This document shows positions 19,986 through 33,460 of a stretch of DNA of 64,000 nucleotides, one piece after another. The notes beneath the pieces were generated by a model. That model did not search any database. It was not told the origin of the DNA and saw nothing but the letters and a program-made list of their open reading frames with translations. Numbering within the stretch: position 1 is the first letter of the stretch; every line of letters begins with the position of its first letter. The translations under genes were made by a program, and so were the position numbers. This DNA comes from Agelaius tricolor (taxonomy: Eukaryota > Chordata > Aves > Passeriformes > Icteridae): the NCBI GenBank assembly GCA_023055355.1, contig JALJCS010000002.1, positions 81,307,001-81,371,000 on the forward strand, in the 5' to 3' direction.

Positions 19986-22869
19986 AGTGCTATGCAATTT
20001 TAGTGGCCACAAGAGAAGAAATACACATAATAAAAGGACAATCTTTGCATCAATATAGTGCTCACAAAAGTTCTCAGCTGATTAGAGAGTTTTTATTGGT
20101 ATAATATACTGAAGTATATTGGCATTTGCACTGTCAGCAGTGGAAAGTTGCACCAATCAACCTTATAAGACACAGTCTTCTTGAAAATGTACTGACAAAT
20201 GTTTGATTTGCAAAGCTATTTATCTGATATAGAAATGAGCAACAGAATAATGTTTAATATAGAACAAGTTCAACAGCACTGCTGACTCCTGAATGCCTAC
20301 CTCCATAACTTTCCTAAGGATATGCTTCAAAATTCCTAAATTTTTCTAGTACTACAATTGCAGTCCATTGAAACATGTATGAGTTTCTACACTATTTTCA
20401 GCTACTTTTAAATTAGACTACCCATAAAAAACCCCACCATTCTCCTTAGCTCTAGCCATATATTTTTACTACACTCAAATCTAGCTCATCAACTAGCTCC
20501 TGTAATTTTTCTGAATTTATTCAGCCTCCTCTGCACTTCTGGGCTCCCTTCCCAAATTCTCTTCCCACTCCACAAGTACTGCTGGAGAAGTCCCAATAAC
20601 ATAAAGCCTGCAGAAAAATATAGAAAGTTCTCTTCAATTTCCATGTAATTTGTAAAGTCCTTTTTTTGGCCCAAAGTAATAATCATGTAAAGGTAATATG
20701 CTAGGAAATGAAATATCCTCCCAGCCTTACAGTCATAGATTAGACTTACTAACTTTTTCAGGAAGTTCTTTGGATTTTATATCATCTCCAAGAGTGCAAG
20801 ATTGAAAGAGTGGTTTTTCAGTTATATTTCTTTTCATTCTTCAGTATCTCATGCCTGTTTACCTGATTATTTTTTGGTAACCAAAATAATACCCATTCAC
20901 CCCAAAGAAGAAAACTTCAAAACACACTTAAAAAAATCCAGAATTTAATAGTGAGATATTTTTACACTCACTTGTGTATAAATGAACAGTATAGAATCAG
21001 ATAGTTAAAATTGGAACACTTGATATATTTTGGAAATCCAAGATATATCTTCTTGGTTTTTCAAGCTCTAATGTATACAGTTTAACTGTCCAAGTGACAT
21101 GATAAGAGAAATTTTACAGATCTAATATTACTCTTGTTAATCCTTTACTAATATCATTGTTCTGGGATGACCACTGACTTGTTGGGACTCTGGATTCTAC
21201 ATAATATTGTAGAATAAGAAAATAAATATAAAAGGAAAAAAATCCCATACGGTAAAACCAGGCTAGATTTGTCGGGATGCTGTTACACACTTGCTCCCAT
21301 TGACTTTGTGTATTCCAATGAAGTCAGGAGGGTTTGCTGTGTATCTGATTTGTGAAAGGTACTGCTCCAAATTGCTCCCTTTGGGGCCTCCTGTATTTGT
21401 CCCCTCTTTGAAATCCATTGACAGCTGAGTTAACACAAATCTAAGAGTCAGAGTGTGCCACAGATACCAACTAAGGAGAGAATCTGCTCATCAGAACCAC
21501 TGTAATTATTAAGGAGACATGAATTTCCTGCAGGAATTTACAATAGATCTGAGGTAACTATATGGAAAATGGTTAATTTATTTTAGAATATGTATGCAAT
21601 ACAATGAGCATTGAATCATCACTTCTGAAAACATCACTTGGATTGCAATATTGAGGTGTTTTCTGAAGAACATTTTCTTCATTCTTACAAGTTTTATTAT
21701 TTTGCATTGTTAAGCTAGTACACAGTGTCCTGTAGGTAAACATCCTCTGGCCAAACTGATATGGGTATATTTTTTGATCAACCATTTCTCCTCATCTGCT
21801 TCCTCCATGCTTCATATGTGCAAAATTTATTTCCACTATCTCTTTTGTATCATACCTTTTTTGTGCTTTTAATTCATATTGCTCTGGGCAAGGTTCCTAT
21901 TTTTTGTCTGGCACGCTTGGATGATTGTGCACTTTTTAGAAGGTGTATCTTTGATTTTTCCTCTTTTCCCATCTCTTATCAGTATTAAAAGTATGCTCAT
22001 TATCTACATGAATGTCCTTATTTTACAATCTTATTGTCTTTTTTTTCTTACATGACAATACTATTTTTTTATTTCTTTTCTATTGATGGCTCCGTTGGTG
22101 TTCCTAACAGTGTTTCTATTTCACACTGCTTGGTGGCTCTAAGTCTCCCCATTCAAAGCTTCTTGCTTCTCAAGTGAGAAGTGTACTTTTGAAAAGAGTG
22201 ATCATCCATTCAATTATAACCTTATTGAAATATTTACCAGTAGATTATTTTAGAGCTTGTCCCCACTGAACTGAAGATTTGTCATTGACTTTTAGCAGAA
22301 CAGAGCATATTGATACTAAAAAGCAAAATACTCATTTCAATACAGAGGAGTTTATTTAGGATGTGACAGCTCTACAAAACTGTTTATATCTTGCATGGAA
22401 CTGAACTGATGAAACTGAAAAGCTGTAACAGATGAACTCCACCAGATTCTATTTGCCAGTACCCTAAAATGGTATTAGAGCTAGATGGGTAAGTTATTGA
22501 CACTCAAAAACCTTACAAGCTTTGGTCCCTTTTGGTTCACTGTCTTATGAGAGTAGTTAAGTGAGTTGACAAAAACAATGCTTCAGACTACAAGATTAAT
22601 AATCGGGTTTTATTATAGTTTTCAAATCCTATTCTAATTCATCATTCATTTATAAAGATGGCAGGAGTAAGACTACAGTTGCAAGATGACCAAAAATCTA
22701 AAATCCTTTTTAAAGTTTCAAGTAAATAGTATCAAAATTTTAGAAGACAATGAGTCAAAAGTTTATTAACCAATCACTTTTTTTTTTTTTTAACTGATTT
22801 GGTCTAGAATTTGGCAGAAACACATGAGGAGCCCTGAGAGTTTAAAGTTTCTGGCTGATCTCTAAATCT

Positions 22870-23060
22870 AAAACAGCTGAGCAGATTTAAATATTTTGTG
22901 TAAACAAATTTGCATCCAGGCTGCTAATCTGCATGCCAGCTTTCAGCTTGACATTTTCTGAAATGATGGAAAAATGCTAAGCCCTTAATACTAAATGGAG
23001 TTCATAATGGAAATGCTGACAGACCCTTAATTACCTGTATTGTGATTCTGCTGAAAGCTT
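22870..23060 (+). promoter_or_regulatory. Candidate intronic enhancer (clustered TF motifs)
   Basis: Within 160 bp this segment holds an E-box CAGCTG (22874-22879), a FOX-like TAAACA (22901-22906), a perfect POU octamer ATTTGCAT (22908-22915) and a homeodomain TTAATTA (23027-23033). The combination is common in neural enhancers, and CSMD3 is brain-expressed. The AT-rich setting makes some matches likely by chance, so this is only a candidate. Confidence 0.3.
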
Positions 23061-23626
23061 CTTTATCTGTCTAATCTTTCACAATGCAGTTAAATATATA
23101 AATTCTTGAAAGGAGGAAGAAAAGGAAATTTGTGTTGGAAATACTAAACTGTAGCAATGCTATATTTTCTTCCAGACATCCACTTATGGAGGCAGCAATG
23201 ACAAAAAAAGTATTTTAAGAAAGATATAGCATTATCTGTGCAAATGTAAAGGCAGCCGGTGATGCTTAAAAGTTTAACTTAAACTCCATTTTTCAATCTT
23301 TTTGAGTCACCTTTCTGGCAAAGTATGATTAAACAGATGCAATCAACCATTTTTAATATGATAATGAGGTATTATCATAGAAGAAATTTCTTATTGACTT
23401 GACATGGCAAAAAAATCACAACCAACAAAACATATCGAAATTTACATTCCACTGCCCTAATACTGTGTACTTATGCTTAACTCTTCTTCACTGAGTGGAG
23501 GAGGAAGCAGAGGATAATATGAGAGAAATGCCATTGTCTGGACTCTAATTTACAAACTCTGTAATGTAGAAACTCCACTATCTGCCAACTTTAGAATAGA
23601 GTCTTTATGATTCTCTGGAAGAGATT

Positions 23627-23644
23627 TTTGTTGTTGTTGTTGTT
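23627..23644 (+). repeat. (TTG)6 microsatellite
   Basis: Six uninterrupted TTG units. Confidence 0.95.
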
Positions 23645-24271
23645 CCCGCCATGAAAATCTTCCCCAGTTTGTCCAGGCTATAACCACCTGAAAAACTAGA
23701 CAGTGTTTGCTCTGCAGAGATTGCTTAGGGTGGATGACTCAGACATCCCATCCTTGCTGCAGCTCCACACAATCTCTGCCCCAGCCAAGGCACACAGCTG
23801 TGCCTGTGGAGCAGCTTTCACACAGGACCTTCAAGGAAACAGAATATCCTCTAGCATTTTTGCCTTTATGCTTTGCTGGGCGAATGAAATGTATTTCTTC
23901 AAGGTTCCCATAGCAATGACTGACAAAGCTCAAAGAAAATATCCTGAATGAAAATGAGAAACATACTACTCTGATACCTTCTTTCCAGACTGCCACCTTC
24001 TCCAAAAAGACACCTGGAATTTTAATTTTTCCTTATGAAGAAACTACTTTGGTTCCAAGATCAGCTATTTGCCCATCCCTGTATCTTCTTTAATATAAGT
24101 CTGCCTTTCTTGACATAAGGAAATTAGAAGTCTGGGTAGTGCTCAAGATAGGGGTGCATTGGTGTTTTTTGTAGGGGATAGATTTCACTCTCTTTGTCTT
24201 ACTCTTCTGTTTGTGGAAGTGTCATGGAACATGAAGTCAGTAATTTCAAGGAAATTTCAGTGATGCGTCTG

Positions 24272-24319
24272 AGGTCAACTCTGAGTTCAGCTCTCAGGTC
24301 AACTCTGAGTTCCAAGCTC
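24272..24319 (+). repeat. 24-bp tandem duplication with AGGTCA words
   Basis: Two adjacent 24-bp copies, both beginning AGGTCAACTCTGAGTTC, differ at only a few positions near the end. Each starts with AGGTCA, the nuclear-receptor half-site, giving a direct repeat with 18-bp spacing. That spacing is not a standard receptor arrangement, so the motif is probably incidental. Confidence 0.85.
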
Positions 24320-27300
24320 ATCATCATGCAGGTATCATTTAGTTATATTTTCCTATATGCATATTAATAGCTAAAACTTGCCTACTTCTGTGTTTGCACA
24401 CCTATTGATTTTGGGAGGACATTTTGGAATACTTTGACATTGCTGCATCATTTGATTACCCAAAAAATCTTAACATCTCCAGTCTAGCAAATTTCCCTAC
24501 ATACTCCTTACTCTGTTGAGGATAGAGATGTGAGGAAAACTGATGCCATCACTAATCTGAAAGTGGCAACCCCACTTTTGATTCATCATCTCAGCAAGTG
24601 ATCATCACTTATTCTGTGTCTTATATTTTAACATCTTTAAGTTCATTAAAGGATCTTTCCATACTTCCTACGTATTTTTAATAGCTTTTGGCGGTGAGCC
24701 TTGTCAAGAGATTTTTGCATGTTCACAGTGACTAAACCTAAAAAAATTAGTTTTTCTGATTAATGGACCTATACCCAGAATTCCCTTCTCCAGTGTGACA
24801 GCTTTAACCAAGGACCAAAAGCCACAGGAGAAGAGCTGCCTGGATACATTGCCTTCTCTGCTACCCAGAAGAACCATAAATATTTTCTAAATCAGGGCAC
24901 TTTTCATAGTACTTCTGAGATACAATGAGACTGTTTAGTACTTTAATAGCTGTCTTGAAAATATATTACTGGAGTTGTAGGAAATGGTGCTGTTTCTGTT
25001 GGAAGCATTTTCTAGAATTTGAACAAATTACTATTCCAAGCAAAATTTAGAGACACTGAGATCTTGCAGTTGTCATGTTTCAGACGAGATGTTGCTGGCA
25101 TGTCTGCTCCTGAAAGATTGCATGGTATTTTTCACAGAAGATTGTTATTAGCCTTCATCTGCTGGCTGAATTCCAATTTGGATAATTGCAGTCTGCTATC
25201 TAAATTCTCTAAGCAGAGTGTGTTAAATAACCTTCTACACTTCCTTTTCTAATCTTCTGAGGGGCATTTCTGAGAATTATTAAATAATAGATCTATTTAA
25301 TCTAAAAGGCAGCTGCTTCAAAATGCAAGGGGAAAGGAACTGTTTTAGAAGGTGTGTTGACTACTCAGTGCTCAGTGATAAATTACACAGTGGCATTGGT
25401 GTAGGAAATGCTCCTTAGCACTGTACAAGAAAATAAGGAAACTACCTCCTTAACAAGATTGCTGTAATTTAATTAAGAGTTCATGGATACATTTTAGATA
25501 GACAATACAGTATCCTCTTCCAAGATGAGAAGCACTAGCCTGGAGAAATCCATATAGAAATTTTTGGAAAAGTTACAAGTTATTGAAGGTTGAAATAAAG
25601 ATTTCTTATTCAAGATGAAGGATTAATACACACAACTTTAGTACACAGGAGAATATAGAAAAGTGCAAAGCTTTGAACTTCCTCAGATATGAAAAAAATC
25701 AAAGGGAGAAAATGGGTCAGTTGGACCAGTCATGAAGTCAAGTCCCAGATTTGAAATGGATGAAAAGGAAATATTGCAGATGTAGTTGAGTACAACATTT
25801 TGCTGATTACATACTAGTTCAGTTGTTTCTTTCAATGTGAGAAAAGAAGGGAAGGGAATTCAATATTAATCACAATTGCTTGACATGTCTTTGAACATGT
25901 GTAATTATTGGACTAGTTTAAGGATAATTTGTTAAGCATCAGCTCATTGGTCCATCAAAAGTGGTGTTTGCTTCTCCCTCTTGGCCTGATGGTAAGTAAC
26001 AGAATTCAGCAAAGTAAGAAAGAGATAGGAAGCAAAGAGATGCCACAGAAATGTCTTGACTCAAAATGTGTTCTCATATTCACAATCTCCATCTTTCCTT
26101 GGGGCCTGTTGACACAGATGTGTTAAACGAGAAGAAACCCTTTCCTGTACCCTTTCTTCCAAACTTATTTACCTTCCACAGAATGCCCTCTATCAAGCCC
26201 AAAGATTTTTGGTCTCCATGAAGAAAAGACAACAATGTCAACATTTTTGCTCATGATTATTCCACCCTGCATTTTGAGAACTTTGTACAGGTTCACAGTA
26301 AAACGTTTTTGTGGGGGGTTTTATAGAGAACAATACAACTACATAATAATTCTATGACTCCTGTTACTGTTTGGCATTATTTTAGTTCAAGAAAAAAACA
26401 TCATACCCACTTGTGCTCTTAAACTATGTCTAAGCTCAGTCCAATCTGTTTTAAAAAGCATAATAACAAGATCATTTTAGGTAATGTTATGTTCAAATTA
26501 GGCATTCACTGGGTTGATGCATGGCTGGATGGAATGGAAGCAGAGGTTGTTTATAGCCCTTTGAGAAAGCATTTAAGTCTGGTTCTAAGAAAACTCTGTT
26601 ATAACGGTGCAGGTGGTTGAGTTGATTGCGATCTTGAAGATTAAGGATATCTTCATTTCTCTGATGTTACAAAAACACGGGGAACTTCTTGGCCTGATTG
26701 TCACTATGACTTACTGTTGCCAAAAACTGCATTAACTGCTATTTTGGAGCCTCCTCAGTACAGAATTTTCATTAGCTTAGTTTCTTGTATGAATAAAAAA
26801 TTAGTAGATATGAGTGTAACACAATATGCACAGTTCCAAACCAAGTAGCAGCATTCTTAAGATAATGATCAAGAGAAAAATGGAATGAGCTTATTTCTGT
26901 GTTAAACAGCTTCATTATCTGTTGGTTAGTGAAAATTCAGGTACTTTTGTGTGCAATTTAACACTACATTGCCAGAAAGATTCAGTATATATATTGCAGT
27001 TTGAAATGCACTTTGAAGTCTTCTGTTCTTTATAGTTGTGTAAGAAATTGGCTTCAAGGGAATTGCCACTATCCTTTGCTAGAGAAAAACCAAAAATAAA
27101 ATCTTGAAGTTAGTGGGTCAAATATCATCTGCTTTAATTACTTTAAACAGATGGAAACCATGAATAATTATTCATAAAAGCCTTTTTATATGCTTTTTCA
27201 GGGGGTATTATTGCAAGATTTTTTTCAGTTACATAAATAGCAAAGTTAAAAAGAGCAAGTAATATCATCTCATATCTGCATTAAGAAACAGCAATAAATG

Positions 27301-30300
27301 GTTTGTTTTATAAGTGCTCTGAGAAGTTGCATGGGTCCAAATCCAGTGCAGACAGCACAAAAAAATTTCTAATGATTGAGATCAAACTTGATTGAAGGAT
27401 TTATTTCCAAGTTTCATTAATGCATGGTGCTAAGAGGGCAACTGGGTATTAATTTCTTGGAACTAGATTTTTCACTAGGAGAAGAAAACATATCTCTTTT
27501 CAGATAAACGTTCAGATAATGCTTGATTTCTACCAAAGGAAACTGTGCAACATTTTCAAAATTCACAGAACAAGAGTTCATTCATACATGAAAGATTTTT
27601 TTCCTGATGATTACCCCACTTTCATAATTGTATTACATTTCAATTTGCATTTAGATATGTATTATTTCTGATTTTGTGCTCACTAACATACCATGTTTTT
27701 GCACCTAAAATCAAACATTTTCCAGCTGACTAGTGGAATAAATATTCTTATATAAAATGCTGAAACATATAAAAAATCAAAACCATGGTCAAACAACTGT
27801 ATCACCATGGCTATTTAGACCCATGCATCTGCTCAGTTTCCCACCCTTCTGAGCTTGCTGGCTATTTGTATCAGCTTCTGAAAATTTCTCCCTGTCCATT
27901 CTTACAGTTCAAGGTATACCACAGTATAAAATAACTTACACAGTTACAAGTGCTGAAATAATTTACTTCCTACAGTCCATCAGCACATTTCAACTAAGAG
28001 GCAGCAGGTCTTTGAGTTGCTGTTACACAACTACAAAATAGACATATGAGAATGTCTATTTCCTCTTGCACTCACTTGTGGTAGTGAACTCAGTCCTCTG
28101 TAATAGCACACCTTTCTTTTTTTATTTTTTTAATATATTTCTGGCAGTTCCTAAAAAAGGAGCTTGAATTTCAGAAAATGGAAGAAAAAAGGTAGGATTC
28201 CTCAAGTGCCTCTCATTCTACATTTCAAAGACTAAAACAGAAATTTGAGAGAAGAAGTTATATATTTGCAAAAATAATAAGCAAAAGTAATTGTTTCTTG
28301 TTTCTGCACTTTAATAAGAATGCACTGTACATTGCTAGTTAACTGCAAATAAATTACAAATTATGGTTTTGCCTTTGATATATTATTTTTCCTTCCCAAG
28401 ACATTTCAACACTTGTTTATCAAAACTGCTTAGGCAACCTCACCAAAATTAGTTTTGTTCCTGTTTTCATTATGAACATTGTGGCAGGTTTTTGGTTGGT
28501 TGGTTGTTCTGTTCTTATTTGAGAAGTGGTCTAGGGGGTCTTTTTTGTCTCATCATTACAAGATTTCACAAACTTTCTCTGTTAGGAGTGAGAACTAATA
28601 AAAAAAGAGCCAAACAAACCTTGTGAGGGTGTTTAGGGCAACATGTTCTGGCCTGACTCCACAGATGCTCATCTATGGAGACAGTTACTAAGGACAATTT
28701 AAATTTCACTTTGTTGTATGCTTTGTGGTCCTTTGGGTTAAAAGTTGCTACTTCCATGTAAGCATTACTTCAATAGGAAGTCATACAATTATTTTAGGTA
28801 TCTTCCTATTGTTTTCTCTGCCCAGTTGGGGGGTTTATCTGCCAGTGAGGCAGCCTGGCTGCTCACCTGTGCAGAGCAAGGGACGTGAAGGGAGCACTGG
28901 ATGCTCCTCCACAGAGCACAAAGCAGCCACGCAGAGTGGAACATCCTCTGTACTAACTAGGCCGTTTCCCAATGTATTATAATAATTTCACACCACATTA
29001 TACTGTGAGTCTTAAAGGACTGAATGTCTCCTTTGAACATTCAAAGGTTCCCTACTCTGCTAGCTCACTGTTATCTCTTCCTACATTGCCTCGTGGCAAA
29101 TTAATTGAATATACTGTAAGAAAAGGGAGATCATCAGTATCTTATTTGCATACAAACATCATATTATTTTCAAATTATCTTCTTTAAGGTTCTCATTTTC
29201 TTAGGATGTTTTCTTCTGCCTGTATGAAGTTTGCTCATTCTATATGCATTCTTCTACTAGTGTTTTGTTGCATAACATAATAGATTTTCATTTCCACCTC
29301 TATTCTCTGCCTGGATATAAGTGCTAAATTACACAATGGTAAGAACATCAGCAATACTTCACAATTAACTTTTACCAATTTATACAAAGCTAGTCAGAAA
29401 AGTTAAGACAAAAATGATACAAAATTAAAAAAAAAAAATCAACTCTTCACTTTCTCACTGCATAAATGCTTGGATGGCTTGAATATTCCTATCATTGTCA
29501 CTTTGCCTAAAAACTTACAGAAAATTTCTCAGGCTCATAATGCCTTAGGCAGCAACCCCTATGTTTTCCCCTCCCACAGAAAAGAAGAAAAGGCTTGCTT
29601 ACCCAACAGTCTACATGGGTGTCTTTGGCTCATTCCAGTTATTGTATTGGTTTTGTGTTGTATGAAAAACTTGTACTTTGAGGGACACATACTTTGAGGG
29701 ATAAGGGAATGGGAGGTAATTTTTCTAAGAGGAACATGCTGAAAAAAAGTTAATCTATGTACAGTTAGCAGTGCTTTCACTGCTGACAATGTCTGAACTG
29801 CAGACATGCTGAGATGTAATGGGGAATCACAGATTCAGGGAGCCATCTGTGGATCTCAATGCAAAATCATTCAACCCAGCGAAGTTAAAGCAGAAGCAGA
29901 TCTATTTGAATTTTTTTTTCTTCAGATGGGGAAAGACCTTCTAAGGAAGATTACAGGAGAATTAATAGATTTCAACTCTACCTTATTTCTTCTTTGTCTT
30001 GACCAAGCTCCTTTATGCAATGATCTGGTTTCTTTGCAGTACATAATATTAACATTGTACCTCTCATTGAGAAAATGTTAATGTAATTCCTAAAAGACAT
30101 TTTCATTGCAGCTTTTGAAACATAGGGAAATATGTAATTATGACATTCCTTAACTTTTATATTCTGGAGTTCACTACCTGAAGAATATCTCAGGTGCTAT
30201 TGGTCTTGCTAAAGGGAAGTGTCAGAACCTTACTGTGTTAGGACTGAGAAAAAGTAAAATGTTCTTTGAAGCAGAATTCTGTCCATTGCTTCCTCTCTCT

Positions 30301-32467
30301 ACATGACAGAATAACAAGGACCTAAAGTATGTACAGAATAAAATGAAATGCTTGTTTATTGGAACTGTTATTTGCCTTATATTCTACATATGGTAAGAAG
30401 TTTAAAGTGATAAAAACTATAATTAAATAAAAAATTCCATGGCAAGTCTTTAAAAAAAATGTCTCACAAAGATTGCCATACATACCACACTGTTTCTGGA
30501 TTTCATGTAGCTCCTTTCACTGTCAAGTACTGAACCAAACATCACTACACTTAGCATTGCAAAGTTTATAGGGCCTGTGGCTGACTTCACAGGCTTTCAG
30601 GTCCATAGCAAAACAGACATCACCGACATGAACAGTGAAACATATGTAAATCCATCACTAATTTCTTAGAACTATAAAAAGACAAAAATATTTCCTTTTC
30701 GTTGCTAAAAATGAATTGCAATGTATGATCATATAATCACAGTTTGACACTCAAAACAAACCACAGACATTCTATGTTTGAAGTCATGGAAAAGGGGAGA
30801 TGTGTAGGGGAGAAAGTGGCATCTGCCCAGTGATTTGGTTATTTTTATTCCAAAATACAAGTTCTCTCTGCTACTGATTAGGAACAGCATGTTTAAAAGC
30901 TGCAGTTCATGTGGTGTCAGCTAAATATTGTCACTGTTTTGAGATGTGAGTAAAGAAACATTATCTTTCACAGAATACTGGTTTTCTAATATTCTCTGGC
31001 AGTTAACTTTTTCGTCAAGGATTTTAATAATGCTGCTTAGATATATAAAAAGGTGATAGTCATTTCTAGTAACTGAATGTTGAAGTATGTTTTAAAACTT
31101 TCAATCTGGTTATGAGGGTTTTAATTGCTGTTGTTTTTCCAGTCTCTGTCAGTACATTGTCTGTCACATAAATGCATACTATTAGTGGGATGTAAGGTTT
31201 GGTCATAATTAAGAGTCAGGTCCAATTTTCTTAGTGATCTTTCCTCATTTTATTTTGTATTTCAAAGTGATTCATTAAAACTGAGATTATTTTTTAGATT
31301 TACTGTCTTTTCTAATAAGAGTTGCCTTACCTTACCCATTTCTAATGGAATTGTTTTATTCACATGCCAAAAGCAGATTTCTCCATTTCAGGATAACAGC
31401 CTTACTTTCAAATACTGAAAAAGCAACAATGAAACAAAGATGCTGTTGTGAGAAATCCTGGTCCAAAATACCTCTAAGATAATATGAAGTGTTAGTAAAA
31501 TAGAAATGCAGTATATGTGAAGCAGGACTGGTAAGAAGAAAAAAAGAATATGAAAAATATTTCTAGAAAACTTTCTAAAGGTAGTTGATCCAGAACAGAT
31601 TGGTTAGACATAGTCTGTCATGTTGCAAGAGTATTTATGACTTTTTTAACTCTCTCATGCATTACATTTCTTATTATCTTCTATGATACAATTTATTGAC
31701 AGTTGTTATTTCATCAGTACAATAATTCCTTGCAAAATCTTCATTAGCAGTGCCATGCATTAAATTCACACCTGTTTCAATGGACATTTGAAGTGTTCTT
31801 TTGATCAGATTAGTAGTTATAGAGAAAAGAGGATGGCCAACTCTGGACAAACAGACAAACAAAACAGCAGAGACAAAGATAAGCTTTGAAATGGAACACA
31901 TACATATACTGGCTTTTAGTGTAAAATACCTTTGTTACTACAGAATATCTGATAGATAAATAGTGCATCAAAATGAAAGGAGAAATGGAAAATACCTAGA
32001 GCTGAAGTGTTAGTCTAATGTGTGAATGCAAGTAAATTGGTACAAAGTGCAGGTGATTAGAACAGTGAGCATACCAGATCATTTAAGATCTTGATTGAAA
32101 GTTTGGTTTCCTTTTTGTTTTTCAGTCTCTGAGTTTCTTTCAACTCTTCTCAACTTCCGTTCACACCTTTTTTTCAATGCACTTAATCCTTTTTGTCGCA
32201 GTCTTTAAAGCACCTTTAATTCTGCAGTGTCATCTCTGGTACAGTCTGGGCACTACTGTCTGCAGTTTTCTAGATACTACTACATCATTAATATTATGTA
32301 ATGACATTTTTTAATGATCTGTCTTACATATTGATATACTATCCCATGCTTTAATATATAGCAGTGCTATAATCTTTAATGCATGTTTCCTTCTACCAAT
32401 GTCATAAGGGAATACTATTACCTGTTACCTTGCTTGCAGATAGAAAATCTTTCTGCAAGTCAGTTAT

Positions 32468-32606
32468 GGGCCAGATTCGTTCAGGGTATTTAGGTACCTA
32501 ATGATCCAGGCAAGTTCCTAGCAGAACTGACAGAAGCCTAAATGTGTAAGACCCATTATTTCAATAGGTGTTAGGTACTACATTTTTCAAAGTCATGCTA
32601 TGCCCT
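32468..32606. repeat. Degraded palindromic interspersed repeat (ancient, MITE-like)
   Basis: Opens with GGGCCAGATTCGTTCAGGG, contains TTTAGGTACCTAA and a CCCATTATTTCAATAGG centre followed by GTTAGGTAC. This mirrors old palindromic repeats of birds and turtles with a CCATTGA-TCAATGG type centre and GGCCAGATTC ends. The family name is not certain. Confidence 0.4.
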
Positions 32607-33441
32607 CTCTGGAAAATACCTTTTAAAAATCTTAAAGAAATTTGAAAATGTCCCAAGTCACTTCCCAAAGTTACAGAAGTCTTTCAACAAGCAGAAAGCT
32701 GAAGCCATATCTCCTGATTCCAGGACACTTCTGTTAACAGTGATCCATGAAAAATCCTCTCCTTTTCTATGAGTAAACATAAAATACTAACCATGTTGTT
32801 ACTAGGTATAAAGGAACAATGTCCAAGGGGCTTTTTATATTATTGTAAATTTCTATTTTTTTCTAATAAGATGTTAGGTTCTATGCCACTTTTCAGTACT
32901 GATCTGCTTTACATATTAAATAATCAGCTTAGTGCAACAATTCATAAAATAGAAGTGACACAAGTCTTTAATTACTAGGCATTACTTTTTCTCTCAGAAA
33001 TATTAAAATTTCAGTGGACATATAAACTGATATACAGTCAAAGCCATTGGAAAGGGACACATACAATGAATGCATATGATAATTATTAGTGTTGACTAAA
33101 ATTTACAAATAATTGTAATTCCAAAATATAGGTGCAGGATCTGGTAAATGAGACTGGTAAAAAAAAGAATGCAGAGTTTTTTAACATGCACTAGGAATGA
33201 TTTCTTTTTTGAGATTTTTTTTGCTATAATTTCTCTAAACCTGGTACACCTCTGGCAGCTGGTGAATTGAAAGCACTGCATTTTATGGTGATTAGCACCA
33301 TCTCACTGCTTCTTTGTGCTCCCTAGTTTACATGCACTTGCACTATCCTGCATTCTGTTTGGTCTGAAGTCTTCCCAAACTGAAGTCGGTGTCTTTCCTG
33401 TCTCAGTGCAGTGTGTAGCACAACATGCATCTTGTATATGT

Positions 33442-33460
33442 CAATATTTTGGAAATATTG
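33442..33460. repeat. Perfect 19-bp palindrome (8-3-8)
   Basis: CAATATTT and AAATATTG flank TGG. In AT-rich DNA palindromes of this size can arise by chance. Confidence 0.85.

Noticed and set aside
21270..21460. Possible further palindromic ancient repeat (CTCCCATTGACTTTG and AATGAAGTCAGGAGGG)
   Set aside because: Only the centre is suggestive and the two halves do not pair convincingly; left out of the feature list.
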